From assembly GCA_938037005.1 (NCBI GenBank), contig CALHVR010000061.1, positions 1-23,768 of the forward strand: a stretch of 23,768 nucleotides of DNA. Direction: 5' to 3'. The position numbers were made by a program, and so were the translations under genes. Shown here piece after piece: positions 1 through 7,697 of the stretch. This stretch comes from an uncultured Leptotrichiaceae bacterium. Its GTDB lineage: Bacteria > Fusobacteriota > Fusobacteriia > Fusobacteriales > Leptotrichiaceae. The notes under the pieces are model-generated. The model was given only the letters and a program-made list of their open reading frames with translations, searched no databases and had not been told where the DNA came from. Position 1 is the first letter of the stretch, and the number at the start of each line of letters is the position of its first letter.

Positions 1-1909
1 TTTCATTTCTAATTAAGTTTATATTAGATAATAAAGTTTTTAAAACTTCTTCTTGTTCAGCAATTAATTCTCTACCAAATCTTTCGTTTTTAATTATATT
101 TTTAGATAAAATATTTGAATATTTTACAGCAGCAGGTAAAATTCTTCTATTTGCTATATCAATTAATACTTTAGATTCAATAGATAATTGAGTTACATAT
201 CTTTCAAGATAAGCAACATAACGTGCATGAGCTTCTTCTTTTGTAACTAAACCAGTTTCTTCAAACATTTCTTGCATATCAGGATCAACAAATGCTTTTA
301 AAGCGTTATTAGATGTAGTTAAATTAGTTAATCCTCTTTTTTTAGCTTCTTCTTGCCACTCTTTACTATACCCATTTCCATTAAATACAATTCTACTATG
401 TTTTTTATATGATTCTTTAATAATTTGAAGAGCAGTCGCTTTTGAATCCGTACTTGCTTCTAATTTGTCGGCAAATTCTCTTAATACTTTAGAAACTATA
501 GAGTTTATAGCGGCAGCAGCAGTTGCTGGAGTAGAACTTGATCCAGGCATTCTAAATTCAAACTTATTTCCTGTGAAAGCAAATGGAGATGTTCTATTTC
601 TATCACCAGAATCAGCTTCAAGAGTTGGAACTCCCTCAATTCCTAAATTTAATTCACTAGCTTTAGCAACTTTGTTATTAGTTTCAAATGCAATATTTTC
701 TAAAACACTAGTTAGTTCACTTCCTAAAAAGATTGAAATAATTGCAGGCGGAGCTTCGTGTCCTCCTAATCTATGATCGTTAGTTGCACTTGTAGTAACA
801 GCTCTCAATAACGGATAATATCTGTCAACAGCTTCAATAACTGCAGATACAAACAGTAAAAATTGAGTATTATTTTTCAAGTTTTTTCCAGGACTAAATA
901 AATTTTCTCCATCATCAGTTCCTAATGACCAGTTATTATGTTTTCCAGATCCATTTACACCGGCGAAAGGTTTTTCGTGTAATAATGCAACTAAATCATG
1001 TTTTAATGCAGTTTTTTCAATGGTTTCCATAATAATTTGATTTTGGTCAGAAGCTAAACTTGCTTTAGAGAATAAAGGTGCTACTTCAAATTGATTAGGA
1101 GCTACTTCATTATGTCTTGTTTTTGATGGAATCCCCAATTTCCAAAGTTCGACATCAACATCACTCATGAAATTAATAACCTTATCTTTTATTTTTCCAT
1201 AATAGTGATCGCTTAATTCTTGTCCTTTAGGGGCTGGAGATCCAAATAATGTTCTTCCAGTTAATAATAAATCTGTTCTTTTTTCAAATAAATCTTTTTT
1301 TACCAAAAAATATTCTTGCTCTACTCCCAAAGTATTAAATACATTTTTTGAAGTAGTATTTCCTAAAGCTTTTAAAATTCTCAATGCTTGTTTACCAACA
1401 GAATTCATTGACCTTAAAAGAGGAACCTTTTTATCTAATGCGTGTCCTCCAAAAGAAATGAAAGCAGTAGGAATATATAATGTTGTTCCGTTTTTGTTTT
1501 CTCTAATAAATGGGTATGAACTTGTATCCCAAACAGTGTATCCTCTTGCTTCAAATGTACTTCTTAGTCCTCCGTTAGGAAATGATGAAGCATCAGATTC
1601 ACCTTTTATAAGGTTGCTTCCAGAGAATTTATAAATAACATCTTTATCTCCAGTTGGCTCTAAGAAAGAATCGTGTTTTTCTGCTGTCAAATCATTTAAT
1701 GGTTGAAACCAATGACAGTAATGAGTTGCTCCTCTTTTTGTAGCCCAATCTTTAATTGCGTTAGCAATAACATCGGCAGATTCTTTAGTTAATTCAGCTT
1801 CTCCTAGTTGTACTGCTTCAAATTCTTTAAATACATCTTTTGGAACTCTTTTTTTTAGGTTACTTTCTGTAAATACATTTTCACCAAAAACATTCATAAT
1901 ATTTTTCAT
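1..1909 (-). CDS. glnN: Type III glutamine synthetase, C-terminus cut by window edge
   Basis: Reading the minus strand from the ATG at 1909 gives 636 uninterrupted codons before the window edge. The family is usually about 700 residues, so only the C-terminal end is missing. Visible type III motifs are GVEQEYF (about 195-201), TRHNEVAPNQFE (264-275), the GSGKHNNWSLGTDDG nucleotide-binding stretch near 330, and NRTSPFAFTGNKFEFRMPGS near 435-455. It condenses glutamate, ammonia and ATP to glutamine in the cytoplasm. The start MKNIMNVFGE follows a modest purine-rich site (GAGAG). A second in-frame ATG lies four codons later. It diverges from dgt and has its own strong promoter. The type III assignment (not type I or II) is confident; the symbol glnN is by family convention. 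Confidence 0.96.
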   Translation of the reverse strand, partial: MKNIMNVFGENVFTESNLKKRVPKDVFKEFEAVQLGEAELTKESADVIANAIKDWATKRGATHYCHWFQPLNDLTAEKHDSFLEPTGDKDVIYKFSGSNLIKGESDASSFPNGGLRSTFEARGYTVWDTSSYPFIRENKNGTTLYIPTAFISFGGHALDKKVPLLRSMNSVGKQALRILKALGNTTSKNVFNTLGVEQEYFLVKKDLFEKRTDLLLTGRTLFGSPAPKGQELSDHYYGKIKDKVINFMSDVDVELWKLGIPSKTRHNEVAPNQFEVAPLFSKASLASDQNQIIMETIEKTALKHDLVALLHEKPFAGVNGSGKHNNWSLGTDDGENLFSPGKNLKNNTQFLLFVSAVIEAVDRYYPLLRAVTTSATNDHRLGGHEAPPAIISIFLGSELTSVLENIAFETNNKVAKASELNLGIEGVPTLEADSGDRNRTSPFAFTGNKFEFRMPGSSSTPATAAAAINSIVSKVLREFADKLEASTDSKATALQIIKESYKKHSRIVFNGNGYSKEWQEEAKKRGLTNLTTSNNALKAFVDPDMQEMFEETGLVTKEEAHARYVAYLERYVTQLSIESKVLIDIANRRILPAAVKYSNILSKNIIKNERFGRELIAEQEEVLKTLLSNINLIRNE

Positions 1910-1964
1910 TAAATTCACTCTCTTTCTTTAAAAATATATAACAATTTATAAATTTCTATGTAAT

Positions 1965-1994
1965 ATTATATAATAGAAAAGTATAACAAGTCAA
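1965..1994 (-). promoter_or_regulatory. Promoter for glnN
   Basis: On the minus strand, TTGACT (1994-1989) and TATAAT (1970-1965) are separated by 18 bp. They lie about 55 bases upstream of the glnN ATG. This is a near-consensus sigma-70 promoter. I saw no convincing GlnR-type operator around it. Confidence 0.75.
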
Positions 1995-2149
1995 TAAAAT
2001 TAACAATATATTTTGTTTTAAATTAAACTTTAATATAGAAAATAGATGGTTTTTAAAGCTTTAGGACTATCAAAATAAAGTATGGACTAAAATATAAATA
2101 TTTGATAAAATAAATTAATAAAATTAGATAATTAATGGGGAGAGAGTAT

Positions 2150-3694
2150 ATGGGAAAATATAAAATGAATTGGGAAAAATTATTATCAGAAAAAAGTCAA
2201 AGAGATAGGAAAAATATAAAAATATTTGAAAATAAAAATTTATTTTCAGATGAAAATAAATACATATTTAAAGATTTAAGAAGTGAATTTGAAAAAGATT
2301 ATCATAGAGTTTTGAGTAGTCCTTCATTTCGTAGACTTCAAGATAAAACGCAAGTATTCCCATTAGAAAAAAATGATTTTGTAAGAACTAGACTTACACA
2401 TTCTATAGAAGTTTCATCATTTGCAAAGTCGTTAGGACAATCAATTGCAGATGAAATACTTAAAACTAAAAAACATAAAAAATTTAAAAATAAAGATGCT
2501 GTAGCTATAACAAATATACTTGCAAGTGCAGGACTTTTGCATGATATTGGAAATCCCCCATTTGGACATTTTGGAGAAGATACGATAAGAGCTTGGTTTA
2601 AGAATAACTTAGATATATTAATATTAAAAGATGAAAATGGAGATAAGAAAAAATTAAGTGAAATTTTAACTGATCAAATGAAAGCAGATCTTATTAATTT
2701 TGAAGGTAATGCACAAGCCATTAGAGTTGTATCTAAATTACATTTATTAGTAGATGAAAATGGAATGAATTTAACTTATGCACTACTTAATACTTTAATA
2801 AAGTATCCAGTAAGTTCGTTAGATATAGATCCTAGTAATGATGATATAAAATATAAAAAAATGGGGTATAATTTAGCGGAGGAAGATTTATTTAAAGCTA
2901 TTGTTGAAAATACAGGGACTTTTGATAAAAAAATAGGAGAATGTTATAGACATCCACTAACTTTTATACTTGAAGCTGCAGACGATATAGCGTACTCTAC
3001 GGCTGATATAGAAGACGGGATAAAAAAAGGCTTTATAGATTTTGATAAATTTTTAGAAACGATAAAAGAAAAAATACCTGAAGATAAGGATTTGTACGAT
3101 AGTTTAATTGAAAATAAAAAACATGCAATAAAAAATGAGTATGATAGTCCAAATCTTTATGCTGTTCAAAGATGGATTGTGAGTAAAGTTCAAGGGAGAT
3201 TTATAAAAGATGTTGTTGAGAATTTTATGAAAAATTATGATGAAATAATGAATGGGGAATATAAAAAAGATTTATTTAGTGGGACAGAAAGTGAAAAAAT
3301 ATTAAAAGTATTAAAAGAAACTGCTTTGAATGATGTATTTACGTCAAAAGCAATATCAAAAATGGAAATTACATCAAATAATATGATTAATTTTTTGTTG
3401 GATAACTTTATTCCGTCAGTTCTTTATTATGATACAGATTATAAAGATGATATAAAAGGGATTGAAAAAAGATATTTAAAAATTATTTCAGAAACTTATA
3501 TTCATATTTATGGACATTATGCAAATAATTATGTAGGAAAAATAAATAAAAGTGAAATGAATGAAAACGAAAAAAGACAAAAAATTTATACATATAAATT
3601 ATATTTAAGATTATTATTAGTGACAGATTATATTTCTGGAATGACTGATAGTTATATAAAAACATTATATCAAGAATTGATGGCTATAGATTAA
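2150..3694 (+). CDS. dgt: dGTPase / dNTP triphosphohydrolase, HD superfamily
   Basis: The 514-residue product matches the Dgt family, which hydrolyses dGTP (or other dNTPs) to the nucleoside and triphosphate and so tunes the dNTP pool. The family RRLQDKTQVFPLE segment is at 61-73. HD metal ligands are H84 (TRLTHSIEV), H131-D132 (LLHDIGNPPFGHFGE) and a later Asp in EAADDIAYS (about 278-279). FEGNAQAIRV near 184 is also typical. I chose the ATG at 2150 because GGGGAGAG at 2137-2144 sits at good distance from it. The in-frame ATG at 2135 overlaps that site and has no ribosome binding site of its own; a third ATG at 2165 (MNWEKLL) is possible. It is the first gene of a three-gene group with 27-31 base gaps and no terminators between. 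No clear promoter was found in the upstream gap. Confidence 0.93.
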   Translation: MGKYKMNWEKLLSEKSQRDRKNIKIFENKNLFSDENKYIFKDLRSEFEKDYHRVLSSPSFRRLQDKTQVFPLEKNDFVRTRLTHSIEVSSFAKSLGQSIADEILKTKKHKKFKNKDAVAITNILASAGLLHDIGNPPFGHFGEDTIRAWFKNNLDILILKDENGDKKKLSEILTDQMKADLINFEGNAQAIRVVSKLHLLVDENGMNLTYALLNTLIKYPVSSLDIDPSNDDIKYKKMGYNLAEEDLFKAIVENTGTFDKKIGECYRHPLTFILEAADDIAYSTADIEDGIKKGFIDFDKFLETIKEKIPEDKDLYDSLIENKKHAIKNEYDSPNLYAVQRWIVSKVQGRFIKDVVENFMKNYDEIMNGEYKKDLFSGTESEKILKVLKETALNDVFTSKAISKMEITSNNMINFLLDNFIPSVLYYDTDYKDDIKGIEKRYLKIISETYIHIYGHYANNYVGKINKSEMNENEKRQKIYTYKLYLRLLLVTDYISGMTDSYIKTLYQELMAID

Positions 3695-3721
3695 ATAATT
3701 TAAGATAGGAGTGGATAAAGA

Positions 3722-5188
3722 ATGAAAAATTTGAAACAAAAACTTTCGGAAAGATATTGGAAAATAGATGAATACTTTAATGAAAGTTGGGAAATTTTAA
3801 AAAACTTGATAAAATCAAAATGGGGAATGGCACTTGTATTTTTCTCATTTTTTATGATAGTGGATGAAAATAATGTTTTTTCTGTAATAATATATTTTTT
3901 TGCAACTATTGTTACTGTGTTTATGTTAATGTTTTCAATTAAAAGGATTGTAAAAATAATAGAAGGTACGGAGTTAAAAAAAATAAATATATTAAAAAAA
4001 ATACTAATTATTGGAATTATTATAGGATTAATTTCAATAATAGGACTTGGAATGTTATTGTTTAATCCATTAGTGTTGATGCTGGAGGATGGAGTTACAC
4101 CAGTACCGGTTAATGTGAATGAAACAATACTCTTGCCTATATTATCTAGGACAATAATATTTTATGCTATTTTATTTATAATATATATGTTAAATTTTTT
4201 ATTTTTTCCAAACATATACTTGATCAGAGATGTAAAATTTATAGAAGCATTAAAATATAGTATACATATTTCAAAAGGAAACAGAATGAGAATATTAATT
4301 CCAATTATTATATTAACTTTTATTAATTTTATAATAGTATCTGCAGGATATTTTATAGCAGTTATATTAAGTATTGCAGGGATGGTAATTTTATATTATT
4401 TATTTTTTGGAATAATGAATATATTAATTACAATAATAGTATTATATACGATTATTTTAAGTGTAATGATATATCTTAATGTTGAATATATGGATTTTAT
4501 AAATGAAAAAGTTAATATTAATGAAGCTAAAGAAGCGATATTCGAAATTTGGCAAAAATTAGTAGAAGAAGACGAGAAAAAAGCTAAATTAGAAACACCG
4601 ATTGAAACAGAATTTGTGAAAGTTGAAGCAAATGAAATTCAAGAAATTGAAGCTCCAATTATTGAGGCAGAAAGATTTAGAAAAACTACCGAAGAAGATA
4701 TTGAAAAAGTGATAGAAATATTGGAAAAAGCTAAAAAACAAATAGCAAGATTTGGTATAGATCAATGGCAAGATGGCTATCCATCTGAAGAAGATATAAG
4801 AAGAGATATAAAAGAGGGAAATTCATATGTTTTAGTTGATGAAGGTGAAATTGTGGGAACAACAGCATTTTCATTTGAAGAAGAGGAAGCGTACAAAAAT
4901 TTAGTTGCTGGACAATGGCTAACAAACAATGAAAAATATGGAGTAATACATAGAATAGCTGTAGACAGTGAAAAAGGTAAAAAAGGGTACGCAAAAGAAT
5001 TATTGCAAAATATGGAGGAAATTGCAAAAAGCCAGAATGTATTTTCTATTAGAACAGATACACACGAAGGAAATAATGGAATGAAATCATATTTGTATAA
5101 AAATGGATTTACATATTGTGGAGTTTGTAAATATTATAAGCCTGAAGGAACATTTGATAGAATGGTATTTGAAAAAATTATAAATTAG
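3722..5188 (+). CDS. Polytopic membrane domain fused to C-terminal GNAT acetyltransferase
   Basis: The product has 488 residues in two parts. Residues 35-255 hold about six hydrophobic segments (about 35-47, 53-72, 93-113, 143-163, 190-215, 218-252) with no family signature I can name. A charged, Glu/Lys-rich linker spans 262-318. Residues 320-488 look like a GNAT N-acetyltransferase: the REEDI-like start TTEEDIEKVIEIL, a substrate-side IDQWQDGYPSEEDI, the VIHRIAVDSEKGKKGYAKELL acetyl-CoA loop (409-428) and the C-terminal LYKNGFTYCGVCKYY. The usual Q/R at the start of the QxxGxG/A loop is a Gly here. Such a cytosolic domain would acetylate an amine, but the substrate is unknown. RBS TAGGAGTGG precedes the ATG. 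No stop or frameshift separates the two parts, so I read it as one gene. Confidence 0.8.
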   Translation: MKNLKQKLSERYWKIDEYFNESWEILKNLIKSKWGMALVFFSFFMIVDENNVFSVIIYFFATIVTVFMLMFSIKRIVKIIEGTELKKINILKKILIIGIIIGLISIIGLGMLLFNPLVLMLEDGVTPVPVNVNETILLPILSRTIIFYAILFIIYMLNFLFFPNIYLIRDVKFIEALKYSIHISKGNRMRILIPIIILTFINFIIVSAGYFIAVILSIAGMVILYYLFFGIMNILITIIVLYTIILSVMIYLNVEYMDFINEKVNINEAKEAIFEIWQKLVEEDEKKAKLETPIETEFVKVEANEIQEIEAPIIEAERFRKTTEEDIEKVIEILEKAKKQIARFGIDQWQDGYPSEEDIRRDIKEGNSYVLVDEGEIVGTTAFSFEEEEAYKNLVAGQWLTNNEKYGVIHRIAVDSEKGKKGYAKELLQNMEEIAKSQNVFSIRTDTHEGNNGMKSYLYKNGFTYCGVCKYYKPEGTFDRMVFEKIIN

Positions 5189-5219
5189 TAAAAGATGAGA
5201 AATAAAAGGAGTTTAAAAA

Positions 5220-6353
5220 ATGAAATTTGAAACAAAAGCAATACACGGAAAAGAAAAAATAAAAAAAGAAAAATTATGGGGAAGTACAATAGATATGGCT
5301 TCAACATTTCCAGTGGCAGAATTTGGAAAAACTCAAGAATTTGAATATTCAAGAGTTTCAGCACCAACAAGAAATGATTTAGAAACGGTAATTGCAGAAT
5401 TAGAAAATGGTAAATATGGATTCGCATTTTCATCTGGAATGGCAACTTCTACATCTATATTTTCAATGTTTAAAGCAGGAGATCATATAATTTCAGGACT
5501 TGATGTGTACGGCGGAACATATAGAATTTTACATGATGTTTATTCAAAATTTGGAATAGAAACAACATTTGTAGATACGACAAATTTAGATAATATAAGA
5601 AAAGCTATAAAAAATAATACAAAAGCAATTTTAATAGAAACGCCATCAAATCCGCTATTAGATGTAACGGACATAAAAGAAGTTGTGAAAATAGCAAAAG
5701 AGAATAATTTAATTACAATAGCAGATAATACTTTTATGACACCATATTTACAAAAACCGTTAGATTTAGGAATTGATATCGTATTTCATAGTGCTACAAA
5801 ATTTTTATCGGGTCATCACGATGTTTTAGCAGGTGTTGCAGTAACTAATAATGAGAAATTAGCAGAAGCACTAAAATATTCCCAAATTGCAGCGGGTGCT
5901 ATACTTTCTCCATTTGATAGCTGGCTTTTAACTAGAAGTATTAAAACTTTAAAAATTAGAGTGGAAGAAGCACAAAAAAATACAGAAAAAATAGTTGAAT
6001 TTTTTGAAAATCATGAAGCAGTAGAAACGGTACTTTATCCGACGGCTAAAAATAATAAAGGTCGTGAAATTCAATTAAGTCAAGCTAAAGGTGGAGGAGC
6101 AGTATTTTCATTTAGATTAAAAGATGAAACAAAAGTAAAAACTTTTTTTGAGAGTCTAAAAATAGCAACATTTGCAGCTAGTTTAGGTGGAGTAGAAACA
6201 TTAGTAACTCATCCAAGTACAATTACTCACGCTGAGATGCCGGAAGATGAAAAAAACGAAAGAGGATTTACACAATCGTTAATAAGAATAGCGGTGGGAA
6301 TTGAAAATGTGGAAGATTTAATTGAAGATTTTAGACAGGCATTAGAAAAATAG
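5220..6353 (+). CDS. PLP-dependent trans-sulfuration enzyme (cystathionine gamma-synthase/lyase family)
   Basis: This 377-residue protein has the normal length and motifs of the Cys/Met metabolism PLP family. The phosphate-binding tyrosine segment YSRVSAPTRN is at 43-52 and SSGMATS at 71-77. The YGGTY active-site tyrosine is near 97. DNTFMTP carries the pyridine-binding Asp169, and SATKFLSGHHD carries the Schiff-base Lys194. The C-terminal SLGGVETLVTHPSTITHA is the substrate carboxylate region. Members make or break cystathionine, or release H2S or methanethiol from cysteine, homocysteine or methionine. Sequence alone does not separate gamma-synthase, beta-lyase, gamma-lyase and methionine gamma-lyase. 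It follows the GNAT fusion by 31 bases with RBS AAAAGGAG and probably shares its transcript. No obvious terminator follows. Confidence 0.9.
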   Translation: MKFETKAIHGKEKIKKEKLWGSTIDMASTFPVAEFGKTQEFEYSRVSAPTRNDLETVIAELENGKYGFAFSSGMATSTSIFSMFKAGDHIISGLDVYGGTYRILHDVYSKFGIETTFVDTTNLDNIRKAIKNNTKAILIETPSNPLLDVTDIKEVVKIAKENNLITIADNTFMTPYLQKPLDLGIDIVFHSATKFLSGHHDVLAGVAVTNNEKLAEALKYSQIAAGAILSPFDSWLLTRSIKTLKIRVEEAQKNTEKIVEFFENHEAVETVLYPTAKNNKGREIQLSQAKGGGAVFSFRLKDETKVKTFFESLKIATFAASLGGVETLVTHPSTITHAEMPEDEKNERGFTQSLIRIAVGIENVEDLIEDFRQALEK

Positions 6354-6416
6354 ATTAAAAAGATAGTTAAAAAATAAAGATAAGTTTTGTAGATAGATAC
6401 TATAAAAAAAAGTTAT

Positions 6417-6445
6417 TTGAAAATATAAATTTCTTTTGTTATAAT
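6417..6445 (+). promoter_or_regulatory. Promoter for asnA
   Basis: TTGAAA (6417-6422) and TATAAT (6440-6445) are spaced by exactly 17 bp, about 36 bases upstream of the asnA start. Confidence 0.82.
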
Positions 6446-6481
6446 GAAAAAATAGAAAGAAATTTGAAAGGAGAGGATAAT

Positions 6482-7492
6482 ATGTCTAAAGTAATAATAC
6501 CTAAAACTTACGATGCTAAGTACGGCATTATGGATACAGAAATATTAATTAAAATAACAAAAGATTTTTTTGAAAAAGAGCTGGCAGAAGCATTAAATTT
6601 AACGAGAATTTCAGCACCATTATTTGTAAATAAAACTTCAGGATTAAACGATAATTTGAATGGAGTTGAAAGACCCGTAGCTTTTGACATGAAAGAAATA
6701 GAGGGGAGTCATATTGAAGTAGTTCATTCTCTTGCGAAATGGAAAAGAATGGCTTTAAAAAGATATGGAGTAAAGTCTGGAGCAGGAATATATACAGATA
6801 TGAATGCGATAAGAAGAGATGAAGATTTAGATAACACTCATTCAATTTATGTGGATCAATGGGACTGGGAAAAAGTTATAACAAAAGAAAATAGAAATTT
6901 TGAATTTCTAAAAGAAACTGTGGAAAAAATTTATTCAGTATTTGTAAAAACACAAAAAATGTTAGTAAAAAAATTTGATAAATTAGAAGAATTTTTACCT
7001 GAAAAAGTAACATTTGTTACATCTCAAGAACTTGAAAATAAATATCCAGATTTAACACCTGAGGAGAGAGAAAATGTATTTGCAAAAGAAAATGGAGCAA
7101 TATTTATAATGCAAATAGGAAAAGCTTTAGCTTCAGGACAAAGACATGATGGGCGTGCACCTGATTATGATGATTGGGAATTAAATGGAGATCTAATTAT
7201 GTGGAATCCAGTTTTAAATAACTCATTAGAATTGTCATCAATGGGAATAAGAGTGGATAGAAGTTCACTTGAAAAACAGTTAGCTGAATTAGGATTAGAG
7301 GAAAGAAGAGAATTACCATTTCATAAAGCATTGTTAAATGGAGAATTACCGCTTACAATAGGTGGAGGAATTGGACAATCAAGAATTTGTATGTTTTTAT
7401 TGCAAAAAGCCCACGTTGGAGAAGTACAAGCATCTATTTGGGATGATGAAACTCAAAGAATTTGTGCTGAAAATGGGATTAATTTATTGTAA
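6482..7492 (+). CDS. asnA: Aspartate-ammonia ligase (ammonia-dependent asparagine synthetase)
   Basis: AsnA makes asparagine from aspartate, ammonia and ATP through an aspartyl-adenylate. The 336-residue product is close to E. coli AsnA (330). It has the class II aminoacyl-tRNA-synthetase-like fold motifs expected: SGLNDNLNGVERPVAFD (53-69), SLAKWKRMAL (83-92), MNAIRRDED (107-115), HSIYVDQWDWE (120-130), and near the C-terminus GGGIGQSRICMFLLQKAHVGEVQ. The ATG at 6482 is chosen because AAAGGAGAGG (6467-6476) precedes it. A TTG 18 bases upstream is in frame but overlaps that ribosome binding site. The gene is a single transcription unit between its own promoter and a terminator, and uses free ammonia as GlnN does. 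Confidence 0.97.
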   Translation: MSKVIIPKTYDAKYGIMDTEILIKITKDFFEKELAEALNLTRISAPLFVNKTSGLNDNLNGVERPVAFDMKEIEGSHIEVVHSLAKWKRMALKRYGVKSGAGIYTDMNAIRRDEDLDNTHSIYVDQWDWEKVITKENRNFEFLKETVEKIYSVFVKTQKMLVKKFDKLEEFLPEKVTFVTSQELENKYPDLTPEERENVFAKENGAIFIMQIGKALASGQRHDGRAPDYDDWELNGDLIMWNPVLNNSLELSSMGIRVDRSSLEKQLAELGLEERRELPFHKALLNGELPLTIGGGIGQSRICMFLLQKAHVGEVQASIWDDETQRICAENGINLL

Positions 7493-7502
7493 AAAAATTT
7501 TG

Positions 7503-7537
7503 AAAATGTACTCAAAAAATAGAGTACATTTTTTTTA
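7503..7537 (+). terminator. Rho-independent terminator after asnA
   Basis: A perfect 11-bp stem, AAAATGTACTC (7503-7513) with GAGTACATTTT (7522-7532), and an 8-base A-rich loop is followed by an unbroken T run to 7536. Confidence 0.88.
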
Positions 7538-7651
7538 TAGAAGTTAAAAAGTTTAAAATATTATAATTTTTGCAATATAGAATTATTTGTAAATATATTT
7601 GATAAAATTATTTAAATATTTTGTAGTTAAGATGAATTTTTATAGAAAATA

Positions 7652-7660
7652 TGGTATAAT
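7652..7660 (+). promoter_or_regulatory. Extended -10 promoter for the acyl-activating fusion gene
   Basis: TGGTATAAT is an extended -10 (TGnTATAAT) 37 bases upstream of the ATG. No good -35 lies 16-18 bp upstream, which the TG extension can offset. Confidence 0.62.
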
Positions 7661-7697
7661 ATGAAAAAACAAATGTTATTAATGAAAGGAAGTCAAA

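Noticed and set aside
465..776. Open plus-strand frame of 103 codons
   Set aside because: It lies entirely opposite glnN, whose minus-strand protein is clearly recognisable; no ribosome binding site and no familiar sequence.
1910..2149. Gap of about 240 bases between glnN and dgt as a hidden gene or riboswitch
   Set aside because: It holds the glnN promoter and a short TAAAGCTTTA palindrome (2054-2063), but no coding frame, no recognisable riboswitch core and no clear dgt promoter.
7362..7547. Plus-strand 61-codon frame overlapping the end of asnA
   Set aside because: It overlaps asnA out of frame and runs through the terminator hairpin; no ribosome binding site.
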